Position numbers and translations under genes: made by a program. Below, piece by piece: positions 31,891-40,651 of a DNA stretch of 64,000 nucleotides. The stretch is taken from contig NZ_BAUA01000209.1 in the NCBI RefSeq assembly GCF_000710915.1, forward strand, positions 16,592-80,591, read 5' to 3'. Source of the DNA: Nocardia brasiliensis IFM 10847. GTDB taxonomy: Bacteria > Actinomycetota > Actinomycetes > Mycobacteriales > Mycobacteriaceae. The notes beneath the pieces are model-generated. The model was not told the origin of the DNA. It ran no database searches and saw only the letters and a list, made by a program, of their open reading frames with translations. Within the stretch, counting starts at the first letter, position 1; the number at the start of each line of letters is the position of its first letter.

Positions 31891-34800
31891 GGGACCTCGC
31901 ACGCCGGTACCGGAGCGACCTCGTCGGTCGTCAAAAGATAGGTGTCGCTGTAGCGCAGCACCTGGGTGAGCAGCCCCGCGCCGCGCCGGGCGGCACCGGT
32001 GCGGGGCAGCGCGCTGCCGTCCGGGTCCGCCATCGACCGGTCCCAGCCGATGCTGAGCACCCGGCGGCCGACGTATACCGAGGCCAGCGCGTCCATCGCG
32101 GCATTGGCCGCGGCGTGCGCCGCTCTACCCGGCGCGCCGAGCGCACCGGTGGTGGCCGAGCACAGCAGGACGAAGTCGGTCGGGTCGGCGGCGGTCAGCT
32201 CGATCAGGTTGCGAGCCGCGTGCAGTTTGGGCGCGAACATCGTGGTCAACTGGGCGGGCGTGACGGCATCGAACGCCGCGTCGGTACCGTCGGCGGCCGC
32301 GTGCACGACGCCGCGGATGGTGGAACCGCACTCCCGGATGTCGTTGAGCGCATTGGCGAGATCCGCACGGTCGGCGGCGTCGCAGCGCACGACCACGATC
32401 CGGTCCTCCCATCCGTCGAGCAGTGCGGGAATCGGTCGTGGCGCCCGGGTGAGCACCACGACGTCGCGAGCGCCGGAATCGAGCAGCCAGCGCACCGCGA
32501 TCGAACCGAGTACGCCCAAACCGCCGGTGACCACGTAGGTTCCGCCGATATCCACGGTGGCCGGGAGTGCGCGGCGGCGCGCGTGCGCGAACCGGCGTAC
32601 CGCGAAAGTATCCGTGGACAACCGCAATTCGGCCGGTACACCGGGGGCATCGGTGACCAGCAGGCGGCACAGCGCGGGCACGTCCGCGGTATCGGTGTCG
32701 GCCCATACCAGCCGCACCGTCCGGTCGGACTCCAGTTGCAGCGACCGCACCAGCCCGGCGATACCGAACGAGGTCGCGAGTTCGCCGAAACGCGGCATCC
32801 CCGCGGCCGGGTCTCGTGGTGCCGGTAGCACGATCGTCACGGTGCGCGGGTGCGCCGCCGCGAGTACCTGCTGGAGCAGCACCAGCACGTGGCCGACGGA
32901 CGCCGCGCTGTCCGTCACCGCAGTGCCGTCGAATTCGACAGCGGCCGAACTGGTTTCGGTCCAGACCAGGACCAGTGCGGCAGGTCCGTGCGCGAGCGCC
33001 GCCGCGACCAGCGGCCGCGCTGCCTCGGGTCCGTGTGGAATTCGATCGGTGGGCACTACCGCGCCGAGTGCGGTGCTCAGCCGGACGGCCAGATCCGAGT
33101 CGCCGATGATCAAGGCGCGCTCGACGAGTGGGTCCTGGGCCAGGCCCGGGAGATCCCCCCGGCTGCCATGTCTCCTGACGGAACGAGAACGGGCGCTCGA
33201 CGGGCCGCGGTGCGTCGACGGCCGGAATGTCGGGTGCCGCGAACCGGATCCGCACGCCGGAGAGGGCCAGACACGGAACACCATGCTGGTCGGTGCCGAT
33301 CACGTCGCCGAGCAGGCCGGTCGTGCTCCGCGTGCGCAGGAACGCGTGCGCCTCCAGCACGGTCCGGCGGGGTTCAGCAGAGAGCCAGGCCGATTCGATG
33401 CCGACCGGCAGCGGGATCGCGTCGGCCGGTGCGTCCTCGTACCCGGTCGCCGCGAGTAGTTGCAGACAGCCCTCGACTGTTGCGGTGCTGTGCAATTCGG
33501 CGGCGTCGAACAGGCCGACGGCCCGCTCGGGGCCGAGCGCGATGCCGCGCAGCACGCGCAGGCGCGGACCGTAAGCCAAACGCCGGCACTGCAACTCGTC
33601 GTAGAACGCCGCGGGCGCGACGACCCGCATCCGGTGCCGCCCGGCCCGGTTGATATCGACCACCCGCATCCATGCGACGATATCCGCGGGTGTGGGGTCG
33701 CCGCCCAGCCGGGCCGAAGCCAGCGCTCCGCCGTCGGTGACCTCCGCCCGCAGACTTCCCGCGCTGTCGAGGGCGCGGTAGTGGACCCGGGCCAGCACCC
33801 CGAATTCGGCCTGCTCGTGCACCACGAAATCGCTCAGCACGGTCGCGTCGGCACCCGCGTGCCGAAGCAGGATCCGCAGCCAGAAGGACGCGGGCACGGT
33901 GGGCGTGTCGCACACCACGTGATCGACGAGATCGTCTGCGGGCAGGGTCGGTTCGGCCGGCTGCGGGTCGGGCAGCGTGCGTGGCCTGCGCCAGATCCGT
34001 CGCGGCGCCGCGACGAACGGCCCCTGCGCGGACCACTCGATCGGCCGTCCGTCGAGGTGCAGCCGTGCCAGACAGGCGAGAAAGTCACCGGCCTCGTCGG
34101 CGCGGGTCGCCACCGGGTACACCGCATCGCGGAAATCGGGATAGGCCCGGACCGCCGGGCTCAGCACGGGTTGCGGCGCGATCTCCACGACCGTGGTCAC
34201 GCCGTCCACCGCCGCGTGCGCCAGCGCGGCGGCGAGTTGTACGGTGCCCGAGGCGTTCTCGGCCCAATACCGGCCGTCCGCCGCCGGGCCGGTGAGCACC
34301 GCGCCGTGCCGGACCGTCGAATACATGGGTGTATGCGGTGCCGCCGGACGCAGATCCGTGAGCGCGTCGAGGAAACCCGTGGGCACAGTGCCGGTCCGGC
34401 CGTGCGGGTCGGCATCATCGGTGAGGCGTCGGGCGAACATGTCGCGGCGCTTGGCCCGACGGATCACGGTGTCGATATAGCGGGCACTGCCCGTGACGAG
34501 CACGGCCCGCGGACCGTTTACCGCCGCGAGGTGGACCTGTCCGCGCAGCGGCTCGATCAGCTTGGCCGCATCCTCCGGGGTGGCGGTCAGCAGGGCCGCC
34601 GCGGTACTGCCCGGCGCGGGCAATCTGCTGTGCTGCACCACGATCCGGGCGGCATCGGCGAGCGGCAGTGCACCGCTGACCGCGGCCGCGGCCAGCTCGC
34701 CGAGCCCGTGTCCGGCCACGGCGTCGGGCCGAATCCCCCACGCCGACAGCAGTTCCGTCAGCGCCACCTGGAAGGTGAACAGCGCGGGCACGACGAGCGC

Positions 34801-36111
34801 GCTCGGGTGCGCGCCGCTCGCGGCACGGCCGCCCGCCGCAGCGAGCGCGAAGCCGTGCTTCGGTGTCCAGCTGCGTGGGCCACCCGCCGCGACGATCGTC
34901 TCGGCGGTCTCGGCCAGTGCGGCGGCGAAGACGCGGTGCCGGGCGGCGAGCGCGCGGCCCATCGCGACGTGTAGTGCGCTCTGCCCGGAAAACAAGAACA
35001 GCAGACGGCCCGGCCGTCGTGCCGAGGACGGGCCCAGCACCGCGGTGCTCGCCTCGCCATGCGCCAGCGCGTGCAACTGCGTCATCGCGTCGTCGCGGTC
35101 CTGGGCCAGGACCACCGCGCGCGTCCGCTCCGGTATCAATCGTGCTGTGGCCGCGGCGAACTCGCGCACCGAAGCGCCCGCGGCGCCGGCGCGCTCGAGC
35201 CGCATCGCGTAACGCTGGGCTTGCGCGCGGAGTTCGGCATTGTCCCGGCCGGTCACCGGGATCAGCACCGGCGGCTCATAGCCGCGATCGGCGCCGGTGG
35301 CCTGGCTGCCGCGCAACACCACCTCGGCATAGGTGCTGGCGCCCGCGCGGACGCTCACCCGGACGAGCGCTGCGGCGGCCGCGGGTGTCTCGGCCGCATC
35401 GGGCGCGAGCGGGCGATCGCCGTGATAGACCCGGAGGGCGGCCTCGATCAGCTCGCCGACGGTCGCGACGGGCGGTGCCGCCGCGCTGCTCACTCGCTCC
35501 GGCGCAGCCCCGGCGTGGCCGTTCGAACCGAAGGCCACCTCGGTGATCTGTGCGTACTGGCGATTACCGTCGCGGGCCGCGTCCGCGGTGCGTTGCAGGA
35601 TCACCACCGCGCAGTGGTCGGGCTCGGTGCCGTTGGCCTGAATCTCGTTGGTCGACACGGGATTCGGTGGCGGCGCGGTGACATCGCCGACGATGGCGAA
35701 CGGTACCGACGCGTCGTCGAGTAGCCGTACCGCCATGCCGAGGGCGGTCAGGAACGACGCCTGCGCGCTGTCCAGCGTGAGGCTCGGCCCGTGCAGATCC
35801 AGCGCCGTGGACAACAGGTCGGCCGGGCCCGCGCCCGCGCCGAAGAGCACGGCGGCGCTGGAACCCGGTGCCCGGTAACCGATTCCGGCGTCGTCGAGCG
35901 CCTCGACCGCGACCGTCATGGTCAGCCGCTGCGGTCCGGCCATGGCCGCGTGCTCGCGCGCGGACAGGCCGAACCAGTCGTGGTCGAACGGCTCGATGCC
36001 CGCGGCGGCGCCCGGTGGCCGGGTGTGCAGCATTCGCCAGTATTCCTCGGCGCTCGCGGCCCCGGAAATCCGGCAGCCGATGCCGACGATCGATACCCCC
36101 GCTGCTGTCAT
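31887..36111 (-). pseudogene. Type I polyketide synthase with degenerate domains, frameshifted
   Basis: Corrected length about 1407 aa. Frame changes at a C6 tract (33155-33160); one base fewer joins ETWQPG to DLPGLAQDPLVERA. Domain order: short KS-like region (1-270), AT-like (365-710), DH-like double hotdog (720-960) and KR (~1090-1400); no ACP. The KS nucleophile Cys is Gln117 (LDSAQASFL), and the later HGTGT/NIGH histidine motifs are absent because the domain is short. The AT serine is Gly469 (VAGHGLGE). DH keeps His731. KR keeps TGGLGVLG, but the Tyr before AAAN is His (~1332). It overlaps the ACP gene upstream and the FAAL gene downstream by 4 nt each. Confidence 0.75.
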
Positions 36112-36364
36112 CGCATCGCGAGATACTCGACCAGTCGATCGATGTCGGGGTGGTCGTAGATCGTCGCGAGCGAGATCTCGACCCCCATGGCGTCCTCTAA
36201 TAGCGCCGTGAGCCTGGCCAACTGGTGGAGTTCAAGCCGAGATCGGCGAAGGGCGCGTCGGTGGCGACGGTGGTCGCGTCCACGCCGAGCAGTTCGGCCA
36301 CCGCCGTGACCGCCGCGGTGGTGAGCGTCACACGCCGACTGTGCACCATTGAGCTCCGATCCAT
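36108..36364 (-). pseudogene. Acyl carrier protein, frameshifted
   Basis: The first part (TTAAVTAVAELLGVDATTVA, then FADLGLNS) is an ACP with the phosphopantetheine serine in GLNS. Directly after it the frame breaks: one base is missing near 36224-36227. Restoring it gives QLARLTALLEDAMGVEIS, LATIYDHPDIDRLVEYLAMR and a stop at 36108 that overlaps the PKS ATG. Corrected length 85 aa from ATG 36364 (80 from 36349). It is the third frameshift in this three-gene operon. It would carry the acyl chain delivered by the FAAL. Confidence 0.75.
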
Positions 36365-36522
36365 CCCAACACGCTCGACCCCCGTTACGACGACTTCATG
36401 CCGGTCGCCCGGGCACCCCCAGCGATTATGCCGAGATATCCGACGGTGGAGAAGAGTCTTTTGCTCGGCCTTCGCTCCGGACCCGCGCACGGTCGGCACG
36501 GGCCCGGTCGAGCGTGCGGCGA

Positions 36523-36978
36523 TCAGCCGGCGCGCAGTTCGATCCGCAGGCCGTCCTTGGTGCAGGCCGAGGGCGTGCGGGGGTCGGGTTGGGCGTGGCA
36601 CTGCCAACCCTGGACGGTTTGCGCGTCGGTGTTGCTGACGGTCTGCGCGTATTCGGTTGCCACATTGACAGCTTCGGTGCAACCGACGCGCCCGGCCGGC
36701 GTGCCCGGGGCGATGACGGTGCGGGTGCCGCCGCCCGCGTCGGTGACCGGGCCGCAGTTCACGTCCTCGACGATATTGCCCGGGGCCGGGGTCACGCTCG
36801 GATCGGCGGCGTCCTTCGTCGTAGCGGCCGGAGTCGCGAGGGTGGCGGTGCGAGCCGGATCGGCGGCAGCGGAGGTGGCGTGGGCGGAATGGTCGGTGTC
36901 GTTCGTACCGCAACCGGTCGCCGCGCCGACGACCGCGAACGCGGTGGCGGCGCAGACCGCGAGGTGGGTGAGTTGCAC
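36523..36978 (-). CDS. Putative lipoprotein (151 aa)
   Basis: GTG start at 36978 behind AGGAG. The signal sequence LAVCAATAFAVVGAATGC ends in a lipobox (AATGC), so the mature protein would be lipid-anchored. An Ala/Thr-rich linker (residues 30-65) precedes a small domain with four Cys (VNCGP, VGCTEA, WQCHAQ, SACTKDG) likely to form two disulfides. The C-terminus ends KDGLRIELRAG. Similar small Cys-rich lipoproteins occur in Nocardia and Mycobacterium; function unknown. Confidence 0.65.
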   Translation of the reverse strand: MQLTHLAVCAATAFAVVGAATGCGTNDTDHSAHATSAAADPARTATLATPAATTKDAADPSVTPAPGNIVEDVNCGPVTDAGGGTRTVIAPGTPAGRVGCTEAVNVATEYAQTVSNTDAQTVQGWQCHAQPDPRTPSACTKDGLRIELRAG

Positions 36979-37079
36979 TGTGCTGGCTCCTGATCTCGAG
37001 GCGACTACCGAGTTCCGTAGCCGTGGTGTTGCCGAGCCGGGGGAACGGTAAACCTGATGGTGCCGAGCCGCACCGGACC

Positions 37080-37685
37080 TCAGCGGCGCGCGAGCAACTC
37101 CAGCGCACGCGCGGCGGTGAGCGAGCCCGCGGTGGTGAGTTCGAGGTCGGCCAGCGACGACTCGTGTGCCGCCGGGTCGGCCGCGGCCACGCAGTCGGCC
37201 ACGGGATGCACGGTGAAACCCAGATCGGTGCCGTGCCGCGCGGTTTGTTCCACGGTCAGGTTGGTCGCGACCCCGGTGAGGAACAACGTGTCGATGCCGC
37301 GATCGGCGCACCAGGCGGGCAGCTCGCTGCCGGCCAGTCCGGACAGCTTCTGATTGTCGAACACCGCGGACGGTTGTCCCGCCATCTCCGGGATGATCTG
37401 GCTACCAGGCGAATTCGGTCGGAATTCGGTCTGCGCCGCGGCGACCGAACGCATGAAGCCGGTGTTGCGCACCAGCTGACCCTCGCCCACCGGGACGGTG
37501 AAGCGGGTGAACAGCACCGGCACATCCTGGGCCGCAACCGCTTCGTGGAAGCGCACCGCCCGGTCGAGCACGCCGGAGGCGGCCACCGGCGCGGCGAGCA
37601 TCGGCCCGAAGAAGCCTTCGGGCTTGATCACGTTCACCTGCCAGTGCAGCGCGAGGACGGCCGCGCGGATACGAGGAATCGCCAT
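37080..37685 (-). CDS. Isochorismatase-fold protein lacking the catalytic Asp and Cys
   Basis: 201 aa with the overall cysteine-hydrolase fold (ALHWQVNVI at the N-terminus, DTLFLTGVATNLTVEQTARH later). The usual triad Asp of 'D.Q' is His14 (LHWQ), and the nucleophile position after GVATN is Thr144 (NLTVEQTA). The middle Lys113 (FDNQKLSG) is kept. Without Asp and Cys it is unlikely to be a standard amidohydrolase or isochorismatase; it may be a binding protein or have altered chemistry. It stands between the lipoprotein and the acyl-CoA synthetase genes. Confidence 0.75.
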   Translation of the reverse strand: MAIPRIRAAVLALHWQVNVIKPEGFFGPMLAAPVAASGVLDRAVRFHEAVAAQDVPVLFTRFTVPVGEGQLVRNTGFMRSVAAAQTEFRPNSPGSQIIPEMAGQPSAVFDNQKLSGLAGSELPAWCADRGIDTLFLTGVATNLTVEQTARHGTDLGFTVHPVADCVAAADPAAHESSLADLELTTAGSLTAARALELLARR

Positions 37686-37714
37686 CCGACCGACCGTACC
37701 TCAGCGCAGCGCGG

Positions 37715-39316
37715 TCAGGATGAATAATCCTTGCGCAGTTGTACTTTCACGACCTTGCCGCTGGCATTGCGGGGCAGTTCCGCGACGACCACCAGATCCT
37801 TGGGATGCTTGTACCGCGCGAGATTCTCGTTGAGGAAACCCGTCAGTTCGTCGAGGGTCAGTTCGTCGTCGGGACGGTGCAGCGCGACGACCGCGACCGG
37901 GACCTCGCCCCACTTCTCGTGCGCCCGGCCGATCACCGCGGCCTCGCGAATCTTGGGATGGCCGAAGAGCACGTTCTCCACTTCGGCGCAGTAGATGTTC
38001 TCGCCGCCGGAGATGATCATGTCCTTCTTGCGGTCGACCACCCAGATGAAGCCCTCCTCGTCCTGGCGCACCAGGTCGCCGGAGTGGAACCAGCCGCCCG
38101 CGAACGCCTCCGCCGTGGCTTCGGGCTTGTTCCAGTAGCCCTGCATGAGTGTCGGTCCGCGATAGACGATTTCGCCGATCTCGCCGGGGGCGACGTCGTT
38201 CATCTCGTCGTCGACGATGCGGGCCTGGATGGTCGGGATCGGCTTGCCGACCGAGCCGAGCTTGCGCAGCGCGTCCTTGCCCTCGAGCACGCAGGTGATG
38301 GGCGACATCTCGGTCTGCCCGAACACCGCGACGTTGAACGCGTTCGGAAAACAGTTCGCCATCGCCCGCAGGACCGAGTCGGAGGCGGGCGCGGCGCCCC
38401 AGCTGAGTGACTCGAGCGCCAATTTGCGGTCGCGGACTGTCGGTTCGGCGCAGATCGCCTGCCACTGCGCGGGCACGCAGAACGCGCCGGTGGCCTGTTC
38501 CCGTTCGACCGCATCGAGGAATTCGGTGGCGTCGAAGGCGCCGAGCGGATGTAGCACGGTTTTCGCGCCGAGCACGAAATTGGCCGCGAGACTACCGAGT
38601 CCGGCGATGTGGAACAGCGGCGAGGTGCAGAAGGCGATCGACTCGGAGGTGGCCGCCAGCGCCCGGATCACGGTGAACGCCTGCGCGTTCATGTTCGCGT
38701 AGGACAGGATCGCGCCCTTCGGGCTGCCGGTGGTGCCCGAGGTGTACATGATCAGCGCCGGTGTGTCCTCCGGGATGTCGAGCGGCGTGTGCGGGGCGCC
38801 GTCCTCGGCGAGCACGTCCTCGAAGCCGAGGACGCCGTCCGCACTCGCCCCGCCGATCACGAAACATGTTTCCAGCGTGTCCGATTGGGCGAGCACCGCG
38901 GTGGCGAGCGGTTGCAGCAGGGTGTCGGTGACGATCGCCTTCGCGCCGCTGTCGCTCACGATGTAGGCGACCTCGGGCGGGGTGAGCCGGAAATTGACCG
39001 GGACGGCGATCGCGCCGAGCGCGTTGATGCCGAACACGGTCTCGATGTACTCGGGGTAGTTCAACGCGAGGATCAGCACCCGGTCGCCGAAGCCGATGCC
39101 GCGGCGGGCCAGCGCGTCGGCGAATTTCGACGAGCGTTCGTGCAGCTGCCGCCAGGTGGTGTCGGCGCCACGGAACCGCAGCGCGACCGCGTCGGGCCGC
39201 ATCTGCGCGTGCCCGGCGATCTGGTTGTTCCAGTGATTGCGCCGCGACCGGAGCGGCTCGTCGAGCGCGGTGCTCACCCGCCCCGACTGCGATCCACCAT
39301 GCGCACCGATGGTCAT
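37715..39316 (-). CDS. Long-chain fatty acid--CoA ligase (FadD family)
   Basis: 533 aa from ATG 39316 with GAGGAG 8 nt upstream. ANL-superfamily motifs: P-loop MYTSGTTGSPKGAI, SWGAAPASDSVL, VFGQTEMSPITCV, GWFHSGDLVRQDEEGFIWVV, DRKKDMIISGGENIY and the final catalytic Lys in PRNASGKVVKVQLRK. No FAAL-type insertion is seen, so CoA ligation is expected. It activates fatty acids for beta-oxidation or lipid synthesis. It lies close to, but in a separate unit from, the broken FAAL operon. Confidence 0.9.
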   Translation of the reverse strand: MTIGAHGGSQSGRVSTALDEPLRSRRNHWNNQIAGHAQMRPDAVALRFRGADTTWRQLHERSSKFADALARRGIGFGDRVLILALNYPEYIETVFGINALGAIAVPVNFRLTPPEVAYIVSDSGAKAIVTDTLLQPLATAVLAQSDTLETCFVIGGASADGVLGFEDVLAEDGAPHTPLDIPEDTPALIMYTSGTTGSPKGAILSYANMNAQAFTVIRALAATSESIAFCTSPLFHIAGLGSLAANFVLGAKTVLHPLGAFDATEFLDAVEREQATGAFCVPAQWQAICAEPTVRDRKLALESLSWGAAPASDSVLRAMANCFPNAFNVAVFGQTEMSPITCVLEGKDALRKLGSVGKPIPTIQARIVDDEMNDVAPGEIGEIVYRGPTLMQGYWNKPEATAEAFAGGWFHSGDLVRQDEEGFIWVVDRKKDMIISGGENIYCAEVENVLFGHPKIREAAVIGRAHEKWGEVPVAVVALHRPDDELTLDELTGFLNENLARYKHPKDLVVVAELPRNASGKVVKVQLRKDYSS

Positions 39317-39655
39317 GCCACGAACTCCTCTCGGACCGCCGGTGAGCGTCTGCCACGATGGCCGACCGCGCCGACGGCTGAACGACCGCAGAATAGCAAG
39401 TAACTTATCGCACAGACAAGGCTTGCGGAGCTGAACCGCCGTTAATCCGGCCAAAGCGGTGTCGCGTCGCAGAAAGTGCAACTGAGCTGGATTTTTCCTG
39501 CTTATGGGCTTGCTGCGCACCGCGCGCGAAGGCCATCGGAGATGTTGAACCATGCGAATGACGGCTCACTTAGGAGTTGAATACGAGTGGATTCTCGTGT
39601 CACGATCGTCGCGTACGGGCGAACCGGACCGCCCGCGCGAGCAGAGGAGAGCGCA
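39317..39655. other. Divergent promoter region, fadD-type and nitronate monooxygenase genes
   Basis: 339 bp between oppositely oriented starts. AT-richer between 39385 and 39600. It contains the fadD-type promoter at 39390-39419; nothing was assigned for the rightward gene beyond its ribosome-binding site. No small gene is convincing. Confidence 0.5.
39390..39419 (-). promoter_or_regulatory. Sigma-70-type promoter of the acyl-CoA ligase gene
   Basis: Read on the minus strand: -35 TTGTCT (39419-39414), 18-nt spacer, -10 TATTCT (39395-39390). Predicted leader is about 65 nt before the ATG at 39316. Confidence 0.4.
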
Positions 39656-40633
39656 ATGCTGCGGACCAGGTTCACCGAGACCTTCGGGGTGGAACACCCG
39701 ATCGTGCAGGGCGGCATGATGTGGGTCGGCCGGGCCGAACTCGTCGCGGCCGTCGCCAACGCGGGCGGGCTCGGGTTCATCACCGCACTCACCCAGCCCA
39801 CCCCCGAGGACCTGCGTCGCGAGATCGCGCGCACCCGGGAGCTGACCGACAAGCCGTTCGGCGTGAACGTCACCATCCTGCCCTCGATCAACCCGCCGCC
39901 GTACGCGGAGTACGTGCAGGCGATCGTGGAGAGCGGCGTCAAGATCGTCGAGACGGCGGGCAGCAACCCCGAGCCGTTCCTGCCCTATTACAAGGACGCG
40001 GGCATCAAGGTGCTGCACAAGTGCACCAGCGTGCGGCACGCGCTCAAGGCGCAGCGGATCGGCGTGGACGGCGTCAGCATCGATGGGTTCGAATGCGCGG
40101 GTCACCCCGGCGAAGACGATGTCCCCGGCTTGATCCTGATCCCGGCCGCGGCCCGGGTGCTGGACATCCCGATGATCGCCTCGGGTGGTTTCGCCGATGC
40201 CAGCGGCCTGGTCGCGGCGCTGGCGCTCGGTGCGGACGGCATCAACATGGGCACGCGCTTCCTGTGCACCCAGGAATCCGCCGTACACCAGAAGGTGAAG
40301 GACCAGATCGTCGCGCACAGCGAGCGGGACACCCAGTTGATCTTCCGCACCATGCACAACACCGCCCGCGTCGCGGACAACGAGATCAGCCGCAAGGTCG
40401 TCGAGATCGAAAAGGCGGGCGGCACGTTCGACGATGTCCGTGATCTCGTCGCGGGCGCGCGGGGTCGTCGCGTCTTCGAAGAGGGCGACCTGGACGCGGG
40501 CATCTGGAGCGCGGGACAGGTGCAGGGCCTGATCCACGACATCCCCACCTGCGCTGAGCTGATCACCCGGATCGTCGCCGAGGCCGAAGGGCTCATCACC
40601 GCCCGGCTCGCCGAAACCGTCGTGCGCGCTTGA
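39656..40633 (+). CDS. Nitronate monooxygenase family FMN protein
   Basis: 325 aa from ATG 39656 behind AGAGGAGA; an in-frame extension upstream is unlike the family. TIM-barrel FMN motifs: PIVQGGMMWVGRAELVAAVA, GGLGFITAL, KPFGVNVTILP, SIDGFECAGHPGEDD, IASGGFADASGLVAALALGA and DGINMGTRFLCTQE. His in ECAGHPG is the usual family His. It may oxidise alkyl nitronates or reduce enoyl-type substrates. Monocistronic and divergent from the acyl-CoA ligase gene. Confidence 0.85.
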   Translation: MLRTRFTETFGVEHPIVQGGMMWVGRAELVAAVANAGGLGFITALTQPTPEDLRREIARTRELTDKPFGVNVTILPSINPPPYAEYVQAIVESGVKIVETAGSNPEPFLPYYKDAGIKVLHKCTSVRHALKAQRIGVDGVSIDGFECAGHPGEDDVPGLILIPAAARVLDIPMIASGGFADASGLVAALALGADGINMGTRFLCTQESAVHQKVKDQIVAHSERDTQLIFRTMHNTARVADNEISRKVVEIEKAGGTFDDVRDLVAGARGRRVFEEGDLDAGIWSAGQVQGLIHDIPTCAELITRIVAEAEGLITARLAETVVRA

Positions 40634-40651
40634 GCTTTCGCCGACAGGGCG

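Noticed and set aside
31887..36111. PKS considered as a functional KSQ loading module
   Set aside because: Gln at the Cys position fits, but the KS lacks the histidine motifs, the AT lacks its Ser, no ACP is present, and the gene is frameshifted.
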